Assembly (NCBI GenBank): GCA_021202325.1
Contig: JAJQDF010000294.1
Location: forward strand, 1 to 16,823
Length of the DNA: 16,823 nucleotides
Origin: Clostridiales bacterium
GTDB taxonomy: Bacteria; Bacillota; Clostridia; Lachnospirales; Anaerotignaceae
Reading direction: 5' to 3'
Shown here: positions 1 through 7,553 of the stretch, piece by piece
How positions within the stretch are numbered: position 1 is the stretch's first letter
Layout: each line of letters begins with the position of its first letter
Translations under genes and position numbers: made by a program
Notes under the pieces: generated by a model
Told to the model about the DNA's origin: nothing
The model's input: the letters and a program-made list of their open reading frames with translations, nothing else
Databases searched by the model: none

Positions 1-2
1 GA

Positions 3-629
3 ACATTGGTGGATACAAGAATGGGCGCCGAGATTCTGAGGGAAAAGGGCTTCTTAAACGCCATGGAATTTCCTGTGTCGGAGGATCCGTCAGCACAGCA
101 TGAATTTCAGCTTATGTCTGCCGAGAGGAAACACATTGAGCTTGGTGAGCTTTTCAGATACATAATGATGGAAAACTGCAAGGGAGTGTTTGTATACTGC
201 AACTCTCTTTCAGCTTCGGCAGACTTCGGCCGCCTTTCCGATGAGAGCGGACTGCCGGCGGTAACTCCGCTGGATGTATACAGGAATATTGCGCCTAGAT
301 TTTCAAAACTGGCGGTAATAGCGGCCAACTCCCAGGGACTTGCGGGAATAGAGAAGGTACTGTATTCCGCCAATCCGCAGATAGAAATGATGGGAACATC
401 AATTATTTCAGCTGTGCATGCCATAGAAAACGGCGAAAATCCCAATAGTATTGTTGAAAGGCTTAAGCTTGACGAACTTGCTGAATGGTATGAACATAAC
501 GGCATGGAGGCGCTTGTTCTTGGCTGCACCCATTTTCCCTATTTCAAGGAGGCACTCATCAAGAGAATTTCATTGTCCATAATAGATCCCGCCGACGACA
601 TGATTGAGATTCTTAAAAAATATTTATAA
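3..629 (+). CDS. Aspartate/glutamate racemase family protein, 5'-truncated by the window edge
   Basis: Cofactor-independent Asp/Glu racemase superfamily enzymes interconvert amino acid enantiomers using two cysteines that act as acid and base. Both are visible here: a Cys in VYCNS (codon at 198-200) and a Cys in LGCTHFP (codon at 525-527), the paired hallmarks of the fold. About 207 residues are visible. The open frame runs to the left edge without a stop, and the first possible start (TTG at 6) has no ribosome binding site, so I treat the N-terminus as missing; family members are usually 230-270 residues. The substrate (aspartate, glutamate or a hydantoin-like compound) cannot be fixed. The MurI role is not supported: the sequence around the motifs is closer to general aspartate/glutamate racemases. 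The gene ends 93 bp before trxB on the same strand and no terminator is seen between them, so read-through is possible. Confidence 0.8.
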   Translation, partial: TLVDTRMGAEILREKGFLNAMEFPVSEDPSAQHEFQLMSAERKHIELGELFRYIMMENCKGVFVYCNSLSASADFGRLSDESGLPAVTPLDVYRNIAPRFSKLAVIAANSQGLAGIEKVLYSANPQIEMMGTSIISAVHAIENGENPNSIVERLKLDELAEWYEHNGMEALVLGCTHFPYFKEALIKRISLSIIDPADDMIEILKKYL

Positions 630-722
630 TAATTTGTATTTTTGCATTAGGCCGTGTATCTTTTTGCTGAAATGTGGTAAACTGTAAAAAAGATAGATTG
701 CAGAAGCCAAGGAGTGATACAA

Positions 723-1637
723 ATGAAAATTTACGATACACTTATAATCGGCGGAGGACCTGCCGGATACACAGCGGCATTATATGCGGCAAGAGCCGGA
801 ATGAGCGTAATTGTGCTGGAAATGCTTTCTCCCGGCGGACAGATGGCAACAACCACAGAGATTGACAATTACCCCGGCTTTGACGAAACCGTGGACGGAT
901 TCGAACTGGCGCAGAAGATGAAGGCCGGAGCCGAGAGATTCGGCGCTGAAAGCGAGCTGGCGGAGGTTACAAAAGTTGAGCTTGTCCCTAAAATAAAAAA
1001 AGTGGAGACCACATCGGGCACATTTGAGGCCAAGACTGTCATTATTGCCACGGGAGCGGCGCCAAGGGAGTTCGGACTGGAAAACGAAAATGAGCTTAGA
1101 GGAAGGGGCGTGTCCTACTGCGCCACCTGCGACGGAATGATGTACAGGAACAAAACCGTTGTTGTGGCCGGCGGAGGAAACACTGCCGCCGAGGATGCTC
1201 TGTATTTGTCGAAGCTCTGCAAAAAGGTATATATTGTCCATAGGCGTGATAAGCTGAGAGCAACGGCGGCCTATCAGAAAAAGATTGAGAATACCGAAAA
1301 TATAGAAATTATATGGAACAGCTCGCCGACAAAGATATTGTTCGACAAAATTGTTGCCGGAGTTGAAATAACAAATAAGCTGACCGGCGAGAAAACCAAT
1401 GTGGAATGCCGGGGCATATTCATTGCCATAGGAAGGGCGCCCAATACGGAGCTTTTCAAAGGGCAGATTGACCTTGACAATGATGGCTATATAATAGCCG
1501 ATGAAACCATAAGAACAAACATACCCGGAGTATTTGCCGCCGGCGATGTAAGACAGAAGCCTTTGAGGCAGATAATAACCGCTGCATCGGATGGAGCGGT
1601 TGCGGTGAAATTTGCGGAAGAATATATCGGAGGATGA
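723..1637 (+). CDS. trxB: Thioredoxin reductase (NADPH), TrxB
   Basis: A 304-residue flavoprotein that passes electrons from NADPH through FAD and a redox-active disulfide to thioredoxin. Seen in the sequence: FAD-binding GGGPAG at residues 10-15, the redox pair CATC (Cys133 and Cys136), the second dinucleotide motif GGGNTA at 150-155, HRRDKLRA at 173-180, and the C-terminal FAD motif GDVR at 274-277. The HRRxxxR pattern binds the NADPH 2'-phosphate, which argues for a true NADPH-dependent enzyme rather than the ferredoxin-dependent type of some clostridia. The ATG at 723 was chosen over an upstream in-frame GTG at 714 because AAGGAG at about 709-713 lies at proper spacing only for 723. The length is normal. 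No convincing promoter is visible in the 93 bp upstream. A 306-codon open frame on the opposite strand is a shadow. Confidence 0.97.
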   Translation: MKIYDTLIIGGGPAGYTAALYAARAGMSVIVLEMLSPGGQMATTTEIDNYPGFDETVDGFELAQKMKAGAERFGAESELAEVTKVELVPKIKKVETTSGTFEAKTVIIATGAAPREFGLENENELRGRGVSYCATCDGMMYRNKTVVVAGGGNTAAEDALYLSKLCKKVYIVHRRDKLRATAAYQKKIENTENIEIIWNSSPTKILFDKIVAGVEITNKLTGEKTNVECRGIFIAIGRAPNTELFKGQIDLDNDGYIIADETIRTNIPGVFAAGDVRQKPLRQIITAASDGAVAVKFAEEYIGG

Positions 1638-1679
1638 GTTTGAAAAGGTGGATGTTTTCAAACTGTATGAATAAAAAAC

Positions 1680-1710
1680 AAGCCTTCTTATGTTTGACAA
1701 AGGGAGGCTT
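1680..1710. terminator. Rho-independent terminator in the duplicated segment, probably bidirectional
   Basis: AAGCCTTCTT at 1680-1689 pairs with 1701-1710 (ten pairs, two of them G-U) around an 11-nt loop. On the minus strand the hairpin is followed by a run of six T, as expected for the old apt copy. On the plus strand it is followed only by GAATTTT, so it could also end trxB transcripts less efficiently. Confidence 0.65.
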
Positions 1711-1715
1711 GAATT

Positions 1716-1770
1716 TTAACTGCTGAGCATGATTTTAACTGTGCAGCCCTTGAGGCATTTTCTGCCGCTA
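1716..1770 (-). pseudogene. Remnant of the 3' end of a second apt copy
   Basis: Read on the minus strand, this encodes GRKCLKGCTVKIMLSS followed by TAA, which aligns without gaps to the C-terminus of the intact Apt (GRECLKGYNVKTILNY), 9 of 16 positions identical. No further similarity to Apt continues past about 1775, and no start codon or ribosome binding site exists, so it is a fragment, not a gene. It sits directly downstream of the intact apt and carries its own terminator copy. The substitutions include the final aromatic residue and look neutral. Confidence 0.7.
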
Positions 1771-1801
1771 GGCCGTTGGCCAAATAAGGAATAAGATGAG
1801 A

Positions 1802-1930
1802 GTTTGAAAAGGTGGACATTTTCAAATTTTTATGCAAAAAAATAGGCCTCCTAACCAGATAGGAGGCCTGAACTTTAGTAATTAAGTATTGTTTTGACAT
1901 TGTAGCCTTTCAGGCATTCTCTGCCGCCGA
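1802..1930. repeat. Downstream copy of the tandem duplication (copy B), overlapping the apt 3' end
   Basis: This is the partner of 1638-1770. It holds GTTTGAAAA, the loop GGTGGACA, TTTTCAAA, then the apt terminator hairpin and the last codons of the functional apt gene. The repeat unit is about 160 bp. Functional apt has stayed intact because only its 3' end was copied. Confidence 0.75.
1836..1869 (-). terminator. apt terminator
   Basis: A perfect nine-pair stem (AGGCCTCCT at 1844-1852 with AGGAGGCCT at 1861-1869) around an 8-nt loop. On the minus strand it is followed by ATTTTTTT and lies just past the apt stop codon. This is a textbook intrinsic terminator for the apt transcript. Confidence 0.9.
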
Positions 1931-2387
1931 GAGCATCCAGCTCTATGAGGAAGCAAAGTGCGCTGACCTCAGCACCGACCGACTCAACAAGCTCTACCAT
2001 GGCCTTGGCTGTGCCGCCTGTGGCAAGAAGGTCGTCAACGATAACGACTTTCTGTCCCTTTTCGAGAGCGTCAACGTGCATTTCGATTGTGGCTGTGCCG
2101 TACTCCAGAGAATATTCCTTGCTGACAGTCTCTGCAGGAAGCTTGCCTTTCTTTCTTATCGGAACAAAGCCCTTTTTCTGATTGTAGGCAAGGGGCATTC
2201 CGAAAATAAAACCTCTTGACTCGGGAGCAACGATGATATCATAATCCACATCCTTGAGCGCCTCGGCAATGTCGTCCACCGACTGAACGAGAGCATCCGG
2301 GTTTTTGAGAAGTGTTGTTATGTCTCTGAAAATTATTCCCTCTTCGGGGAAATCCTTTATGCTCCTGATTGTATCCTTTAAATCCAT
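1875..2387 (-). CDS. apt: Adenine phosphoribosyltransferase
   Basis: A 170-residue purine salvage enzyme that makes AMP from adenine and PRPP in the cytoplasm. The PRPP-binding loop VVIVDDLLATGGTA is at residues 114-127, and the N-terminal FPEEGIIFRDIT and PESRGF segments are typical of Apt. The length matches the family (about 170-180). The ATG is preceded on the minus strand by GGAGGG at good spacing. It follows recJ by 43 bp, with no promoter or terminator seen between them, and the recJ-apt order is widely conserved in Bacillota, so co-transcription is likely. It ends at a strong terminator. A degenerate copy of its last codons lies further downstream. Confidence 0.97.
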   Translation of the reverse strand: MDLKDTIRSIKDFPEEGIIFRDITTLLKNPDALVQSVDDIAEALKDVDYDIIVAPESRGFIFGMPLAYNQKKGFVPIRKKGKLPAETVSKEYSLEYGTATIEMHVDALEKGQKVVIVDDLLATGGTAKAMVELVESVGAEVSALCFLIELDALGGRECLKGYNVKTILNY

Positions 2388-2430
2388 CTGGTATCCCTCC
2401 GTTGTGATAAACTTTACATCTAAAGTGATT

Positions 2431-4188
2431 TTACCATCTGAAAGAGCTTATTTCAAGCTGTATCCGCTCAAATCCGTTATAATAATTTATTTTTGGCGAA
2501 TATGTTATGTCGGCGAAAACATTGGCACCCATACCCCTGAGAAGCTTTTCGCATTCCGTTTTGCCGAAAACGCTGCACATTTCGTCAAAAAGCATTTCCG
2601 CATTGCCGAACCATATTCCGTCTAGCTCGGCGGTGCCGTCGTCGAATATCATTTTAACGGCGTTTTTGTTTTTGCCCATTATGTACATTCTGAGAATTTT
2701 CAAATGCTTGGCGGCAAACAGCGGCTTGCGGTTGCCTTTGCCGCAGGGCTCGATAAGGGACAGCTCCATTATGACATCCTTCGTTACTGCGGAAAAATTG
2801 ACTGCGGCATCAATTGTTACACGCTTGAATCTTTCGGCGGTTTCCGGCCAGCCGGGCTCATTCATCCGCCTTATAAATTCGTCCAAATCCGACCGCTTTA
2901 ATGTCATTCCGGCCGCCATGGGGTGCCCTCCGAAACGGTAGAGCAAGTCCTTGACAGTCATAAGCCGCTCGAATATGTCGAAGCCTTCTACGCTTCTGGC
3001 AGAGCCCTTTATATATCCGTCCTCACCGCTGTCGGTAAGTACAACTGTAGGCTTATAGTAAATATCCTTTATCCTTCCGGCGGCTATTCCGGCCACACTT
3101 TCGTGGCAGGAAGGGCTGTATTCTATAATTATATCCGAGGCAGGCGGCTCGCTGTATTTTGATACTATGGTCTTTACAGCGGCATCGGTTTCACGCTTGC
3201 GCTCGTCATTGAGCTCTATGAGCTCATCGAGTATTTCCTCGGCCTCGGCTCGGCTTTGGGAGAAAAGAAGACTCATAACAAGCCTTGATGTTGACATTCT
3301 TCCTCCGGCATTTATTACCGGACCGATGAAGAAGCCCACTCTGCCCACCGATATGCGCTCGCCGGCCTTAAGGCACCTGTCAAGGAGAGCCCTCATGCCG
3401 TAATTGTCGGTGTCCTCCAGTATTTTGAAGCCTTCCTTTACTATTATTCTGTTTTCGTCGGTAAGGTCAACTATGTCGCAGACTGTGGCCACGGCGGCAT
3501 ACTGCAGGAGAGAGCCCAGCTTGCCGGACTTTCCGAAAAGAGCATATAATGCTTCGGCTATACGATAGGCTATGCCGGCTCCGCACATCTGCTTGAAGGG
3601 ATAGGGGCAGTCAGGCCGTTTGGGATCCACAACGGCTCGGCATTTTGGAATTATATATTTTGTTTCGCCGTTTTCCTTTATGTACTGCACCTCGTGGTGG
3701 TCGGTGACGATAACCTTTATTCCCAGAGATTCTGCCCGCTCCACAACATCTGCGGCGGCAATGCCGTTGTCACAGGTGATTATGAGGTCTATGCCGTCTT
3801 TGACGGCGTCGTTTACTATGCGGTCGTTTATGCCGTAGCCGTCGATAATTCTGTCGGGAACATCATAATCGGCAATACCGCCGCACTCCCTTATGGCTGT
3901 AACGAGAATGTAGCCGGACATACAGCCGTCCACATCGTAGTCCTGAACAACCCGTATTTTTTCTTTATTTTCAATTGAAGCCTTAAGAACCGGAATGAGC
4001 TTATCCATATCCTTCATATCGTAGGGACTGTGAAGTTCAGCCAATGTTCCGAAAAGGAATTTTCTTATGCTGTCGTCCCCGACAATATCTCGGTTCCTTA
4101 TAAGCTTGGCCGTAATGGGGGATATTCCGAACTGCTCCCCTATGGCCTTAAAATCGGCCTTTTTGTTGGACAAAAACCATTTTTCCAT
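2431..4188 (-). CDS. recJ: Single-stranded-DNA-specific 5'-3' exonuclease RecJ
   Basis: A 585-residue DHH-family nuclease for recombinational and mismatch repair. DHH domain motifs are DYDVDG (83-88), CDNG (139-142), TDHHE (162-166) and GGRMSTSR (295-302), all supplying metal-binding or nucleotide-contacting residues. A DHHA1 domain follows, with RFGGHPMAAG around the GGH at 420-422. The last 130 residues or so fit the RecJ OB-fold that grips ssDNA. I chose the ATG at 4188 rather than an in-frame TTG at 4200: GGGTGAT lies just upstream of the ATG and nothing suitable precedes the TTG. The length suits compact clostridial RecJ proteins. It lies between the FMN_bind gene and apt, all on the minus strand. 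Confidence 0.95.
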   Translation of the reverse strand: MEKWFLSNKKADFKAIGEQFGISPITAKLIRNRDIVGDDSIRKFLFGTLAELHSPYDMKDMDKLIPVLKASIENKEKIRVVQDYDVDGCMSGYILVTAIRECGGIADYDVPDRIIDGYGINDRIVNDAVKDGIDLIITCDNGIAAADVVERAESLGIKVIVTDHHEVQYIKENGETKYIIPKCRAVVDPKRPDCPYPFKQMCGAGIAYRIAEALYALFGKSGKLGSLLQYAAVATVCDIVDLTDENRIIVKEGFKILEDTDNYGMRALLDRCLKAGERISVGRVGFFIGPVINAGGRMSTSRLVMSLLFSQSRAEAEEILDELIELNDERKRETDAAVKTIVSKYSEPPASDIIIEYSPSCHESVAGIAAGRIKDIYYKPTVVLTDSGEDGYIKGSARSVEGFDIFERLMTVKDLLYRFGGHPMAAGMTLKRSDLDEFIRRMNEPGWPETAERFKRVTIDAAVNFSAVTKDVIMELSLIEPCGKGNRKPLFAAKHLKILRMYIMGKNKNAVKMIFDDGTAELDGIWFGNAEMLFDEMCSVFGKTECEKLLRGMGANVFADITYSPKINYYNGFERIQLEISSFRW

Positions 4189-4211
4189 GCAATCACCCAA
4201 TAATAGAACAA

Positions 4212-4229
4212 GGGCGGTTTGTACCGCCC
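4212..4229 (-). terminator. Hairpin between the FMN_bind gene and recJ
   Basis: A seven-pair GC-rich stem (GGGCGGT with ACCGCCC) and a TTGT loop lie between the two minus-strand genes. On the minus strand the tail is TTGTTCTATTATT, a poor T-tract, so it may be a partial terminator or processing site that lowers recJ-apt expression relative to the first gene. It is not a convincing full stop. Confidence 0.45.
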
Positions 4230-4253
4230 AAAAAAGTTTTTTAAAATTAATTT

Positions 4254-4676
4254 TTATGCAGGAGTCTGCTCCAGAGCATTTATGACTGCCAGCTTTATAA
4301 CTCGGCTGGAATCCGTAGCGCCGGAGATATCGTCCACCATAACGCTGTTTTCGTCTACAATGCTGTCAATGATGTTTTCGGCATCCTGACCTTTTTCTGT
4401 AACAAAGTCCTCAATGGTTATTTTCTTGATGTCGGCGCCTTTGACAATTACAGAAACCTTGGCATAAAGTGTCTCATAGGTATATTCCCCGGTATAGGTG
4501 CCGTCGGCCAATTCCTCAAGGTTAATTTCGGTTATAGGTACGTTTACAACCTCGTCAAATTTCTCTCCAACGCCTCTGTAGAAGGATATTCCGAAGCCTA
4601 TTGCAAAGAGGGTAACTCCCCAAGCAACTATTAACAGGCACTTCTTGACGGTCATACGTGTGTAGCTTCCAGCCAT
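4254..4676 (-). CDS. Membrane-anchored FMN-binding (FMN_bind) domain protein
   Basis: A 140-residue protein with one hydrophobic segment at about residues 12-32 after a short basic N-terminus, then one FMN_bind domain (about 55-137). The pattern DGTYTGEY and DDISGATDSS (115-124) matches the family. D115-x-x-S-G-A-T121 fits the consensus for covalent FMN attachment to threonine by the flavin transferase ApbE, so the domain probably carries a covalent flavin outside the cytoplasmic membrane; this is inference. Such small proteins occur in extracellular electron transfer and Rnf/Nqr-like systems, but no such partner is present here. GGGGGA lies at good spacing before the ATG, and a good promoter is upstream. 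It is the first gene of a probable transcript with recJ and apt, to which it has no obvious functional link. Confidence 0.85.
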   Translation of the reverse strand: MAGSYTRMTVKKCLLIVAWGVTLFAIGFGISFYRGVGEKFDEVVNVPITEINLEELADGTYTGEYTYETLYAKVSVIVKGADIKKITIEDFVTEKGQDAENIIDSIVDENSVMVDDISGATDSSRVIKLAVINALEQTPA

Positions 4677-4750
4677 TTAAAATTCCCCCAATAACGGACA
4701 TAAGACAAACAATAATTTTTCGGCCTAATGTCCTAAATCTTCTACGACAT

Positions 4751-4779
4751 ATTATATCATCAAAGGACTCATATTACAA
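4751..4779 (-). promoter_or_regulatory. Sigma-A promoter for the FMN_bind-recJ-apt transcript
   Basis: On the minus strand TTGTAA (4774-4779), a 17-bp spacer and a perfect TATAAT (4751-4756) lie about 75 bp before the FMN_bind start codon. The leader carries GGACAT and, further on, ATGTCC, which could form a weak hairpin. Confidence 0.7.
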
Positions 4780-4850
4780 GGCTGTTATTTTTTTCAGTGA
4801 GTTAGATAAAAAACATTCCGCTTCGTTTGCTTAATTATGGCAGGTTAGTA

Positions 4851-4879
4851 TTGAATTCATTTAAAATAAAGGTTAAAAT
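4851..4879 (+). promoter_or_regulatory. Candidate sigma-A promoter for glgB
   Basis: TTGAAT (4851-4856), 17 bp, TAAAAT (4874-4879), about 90 bp before the glgB start codon. A second candidate is TAAAAT at 4915-4920 with an upstream TG (extended -10) but a weak -35. The A/T-rich 4677-4968 interval otherwise holds only the divergent promoters. Confidence 0.55.
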
Positions 4880-4968
4880 ATACGTTTACTATGGTAATAA
4901 TTGAACTTTGGTGATAAAATAAGCATACAAAAGTTTTTAAGGGATAAGAAACATAAGGAGGGGTAATC

Positions 4969-7227
4969 ATGATTTCAACAGTAAGCATTTTTGAAATGCA
5001 GCTTATAATAAATTGTGACCACAAGGATCCGCATACAATACTCGGCATGCATGAGGTACTGCACGACGGAAAGGACGTTGTGTCCTTCAGGACGTTTATG
5101 CCCGGCGCCCGTGAGGTGTACGTTATTGACAAGGCCGATGAGGAAAAAATTTATAAGGCCGAGAAAATACATGAGGACGGCTTTTTTGAGGCCGTAATCG
5201 AGGACAGAAACCAATGGTTTAAATATTTGCTTAAAATCATATACTGGGATGGAACCGAAAAAATAACCGAGGATATTTATTCCTTTGCTCCGACTTTGGG
5301 AGACTATGACAGATATTTGTTCGGCGCCGGAAACCATTATGATATCTATAATAAGCTGGGCGCAAATCTTTGTAATGTTGACGGCGTGGACGGCGTTTCT
5401 TTTGCGGTTTGGGCACCCAACGCCAAAAGCGTCAGCGTTATAGGCTCATTTAACTATTGGGACGGCAGAGCAACACAGATGAGAATATTGGGCAACTCCG
5501 GAATATGGGAAATATTTATTCCGGGAGCCGTAGAATACGACAGATATAAATTCAGAGTTAAGGACAGCAGCGGAAAAACCGTGGATAAGAGCGATCCCTA
5601 TGGATTCTATATGGAAAAAAGGCCGCAGAACGCCTCAATTGTCTATGACCTGGGTGTATACCACTGGAATGATGCCAAATGGATTAAACATCGTGAAAAA
5701 TCCGATTCCTACAGAGAGGCAATGAACATTTACGAGGTTCATCTTGGAAGCTGGATGAGGAATGTAGAGGAAGATAACCGTCCTCTCACTTATAAGGAGC
5801 TGGCCGACAAGCTTACGTCATATGTTAAGAGCATGGGATATACCCATATTGAGCTTCTGCCCGTGGCGGAGCATCCCTTTGACGGAAGCTGGGGCTACCA
5901 GGTAACTGGCTATTATTCGCCGACAAGCCGCTACGGCGAGCCAGACGAATTCAGATATTTTGTAGACAGCTGCCACCAAAAGGGCATAGGAGTAATAATG
6001 GACTGGGTTCCGGGGCATTTCCCCAAGGATGCCAACGGCCTTGCCAGATTTGACGGAACGGCGCTCTATGAGCATGAGGATCCAAGAAAGGGCGAGCATA
6101 AGGAGTGGGGCACGTATGTGTTCAACTACGGCAGAAAGGAAGTAAGCAACTTCCTTATAGCAAATGTGCTGTTCTGGATTAGGGAATACCATATTGACGG
6201 CATAAGGGTTGATGCGGTTGCCAGTATGCTCTATCTGGACTACTACAGAAAGGCCGGAGAATGGGTTCCCAATCAGTACGGCGGAAGGGAAAACCTTGAG
6301 GCAGTGGAGTTCCTGAAGCATATGAATTCAGTTGTAAAGGGAGCATTCCCCGGAATACTCACATTCGCCGAGGAATCCACAGAGTGGCCTAACGTAACAA
6401 AGGATCCCGATAAAAACGGTCTTGGATTTACATTCAAGTGGAACATGGGCTGGATGAACGATTTCCTGAAATATATGAAGCTGGATCCCATATACAGAAG
6501 CTATCACCACAACGATATGACATTCGGCATAACATATGCCTATTCCGAAAACTTCGTATTGGTGCTTTCACATGACGAGGTTGTGCATATGAAGGGCTCC
6601 ATGATTGGCAAGATGCCGGGAGATGAATGGCAGAAGTTCGCTAATCTGAGGGCGGCCTACGGCTTTATGTATATGTACCCCGGCAAAAAGCTTCTCTTTA
6701 TGGGCAACGACATCGGACAGTATTCCGAGTGGAGCGAGGAAAGAAGCATTGACTGGCACATACTGGAGAATGAAAGAAATGCCGGATTGAACCTCTATCT
6801 TCAGGATTTGTTCAAATTATATAAGAAGGAGCCGGCTCTTTGGGAGAGGGATACCTATCCCGAGGGCTTCGAATGGATAGAGTGCGACGATGCCGCCAAC
6901 AGCATACTTGCATTCACAAGATACAGCTCAAAGAGAGAAGAGCTTATGGTTGCGGTCTGCAACTTTACTCCGCAGACCATTATCGGATATAACATAGGCG
7001 TTCCCTATGAGGGATACTACAAAGAAGTTTTGAACAGCGACGATGAAAAATACGGCGGCAGCGGCATGATTAACAAAAAGGCAGTTAAGAGCAAAAACGA
7101 GCCCTGCAACAGATGCGGCCACAGGATTACCATAAATTTGGCACCTCTGTCCACGGCTATATTTACACTTACACCGAACAGCCGAGGAAAACTGTTCGCA
7201 AGATTAAAGGATAGTAAAGTTGAATGA
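4969..7227 (+). CDS. glgB: 1,4-alpha-glucan (glycogen) branching enzyme
   Basis: A 752-residue GH13 enzyme that cuts an alpha-1,4 glucan chain and rejoins it as an alpha-1,6 branch. Order seen: an N-terminal beta domain with DPHTILGMH (residues about 20-28), a second CBM48-like domain (about 130-215; SFAVWAPNA, FNYWDGR), the (beta/alpha)8 catalytic domain, and a C-terminal beta domain. Catalytic residues by motif: nucleophile Asp415 in DGIRVDAVASML, acid/base Glu468 in FAEEST, and Asp536 in LSHDEVVH. AAGGAGGGG precedes the ATG at good spacing. It is slightly longer than most GlgB; the C-terminus has a CNRCGH insertion just before the last beta strands, with no assigned role. No glgA, glgC, glgD or glgP lies nearby, so it is an orphan copy in this window. 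Confidence 0.96.
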   Translation: MISTVSIFEMQLIINCDHKDPHTILGMHEVLHDGKDVVSFRTFMPGAREVYVIDKADEEKIYKAEKIHEDGFFEAVIEDRNQWFKYLLKIIYWDGTEKITEDIYSFAPTLGDYDRYLFGAGNHYDIYNKLGANLCNVDGVDGVSFAVWAPNAKSVSVIGSFNYWDGRATQMRILGNSGIWEIFIPGAVEYDRYKFRVKDSSGKTVDKSDPYGFYMEKRPQNASIVYDLGVYHWNDAKWIKHREKSDSYREAMNIYEVHLGSWMRNVEEDNRPLTYKELADKLTSYVKSMGYTHIELLPVAEHPFDGSWGYQVTGYYSPTSRYGEPDEFRYFVDSCHQKGIGVIMDWVPGHFPKDANGLARFDGTALYEHEDPRKGEHKEWGTYVFNYGRKEVSNFLIANVLFWIREYHIDGIRVDAVASMLYLDYYRKAGEWVPNQYGGRENLEAVEFLKHMNSVVKGAFPGILTFAEESTEWPNVTKDPDKNGLGFTFKWNMGWMNDFLKYMKLDPIYRSYHHNDMTFGITYAYSENFVLVLSHDEVVHMKGSMIGKMPGDEWQKFANLRAAYGFMYMYPGKKLLFMGNDIGQYSEWSEERSIDWHILENERNAGLNLYLQDLFKLYKKEPALWERDTYPEGFEWIECDDAANSILAFTRYSSKREELMVAVCNFTPQTIIGYNIGVPYEGYYKEVLNSDDEKYGGSGMINKKAVKSKNEPCNRCGHRITINLAPLSTAIFTLTPNSRGKLFARLKDSKVE

Positions 7228-7243
7228 TTGGCTGGTAATTGAC

Positions 7244-7434
7244 TATAAAAGTCCGATTGCTCCATGCTTTCAGCGGTCTCCGCTTCTGTTCCGGTCGGTG
7301 CTAAGCGGTCCTGCATGCCAGTGGCATGCGTTAAGGACGGACCGAAGTGAAAAAGGAGAACATTCACCGGATGTTCAGCGCCGCAATCGACCGAATTCGT
7401 ACGCAGTTGATTTTTCTATGAAAACACTTTTATA
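7244..7434. mobile_element. MITE-like non-autonomous element, copy 1
   Basis: A 191 bp element bounded by perfect inverted ends TATAAAAG (7244-7251) and CTTTTATA (7427-7434). Inside are CGATTGC (7254-7260) and its inverse GCAATCG (7383-7389), and a GC-rich core with GAACATTC next to GGATGTTC. An extra internal hairpin has GTCCT, the near-perfect palindrome GCATGCCA-g-TGGCATGC (7313-7329), and AGGAC. The left end, the core and the right end are shared with 11325-11544. It has no coding capacity. The ends are compatible with a TA target duplication, as in IS630/mariner-like MITEs. It fills most of the gap between glgB and rpsU and ends 12 bp before the rpsU -35 box. Confidence 0.7.
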
Positions 7435-7445
7435 TTAAATTGATG

Positions 7446-7474
7446 TTGACTAGACTTGTTTTTTTGTGTATAAT
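7446..7474 (+). promoter_or_regulatory. Strong sigma-A promoter for rpsU-yqeY
   Basis: TTGACT (7446-7451), 17-bp spacer, perfect TATAAT (7469-7474). Transcription would begin near 7481, giving a leader of about 70 nt before rpsU. The leader contains GGATA/TATCC and ATGC/GCAT pairings that may fold. Confidence 0.85.
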
Positions 7475-7553
7475 TCTATGGTATGGATATTAGAGTGGAG
7501 TACAAGCGCTGTATCCATGCAAAGCATCTCAGCAATTGGAGGGAGGGAAATTC

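Larger units (their letters stand above)
1638..1770. repeat. Diverged upstream copy of a tandem duplication (copy A)
   Basis: This stretch aligns end to end with 1802-1930. In order, both copies have a perfect inverted repeat (GTTTGAAAA, 8-nt loop starting GGTGGA, TTTTCAAAC here), an A-rich spacer, a GC-rich terminator hairpin, and the last codons of apt read on the minus strand. Copy A begins directly after the trxB stop codon. The copies differ by many substitutions and small indels, so the duplication is not recent. Confidence 0.75.

Noticed and set aside
780..1700. 306-codon open frame on the minus strand opposite trxB
   Set aside because: It is antisense to a clear full-length trxB, has low-complexity composition with no recognisable domain, and lacks a convincing ribosome binding site.
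1688..1900. 70-codon minus-strand open frame across the apt duplication
   Set aside because: It reads through two terminators in a frame different from the Apt remnant; no ribosome binding site.
7220..7438. 72-codon plus-strand open frame between glgB and rpsU
   Set aside because: It spans the MITE-like element and overlaps the glgB end, has no ribosome binding site, and is not preserved in the second copy of the element.
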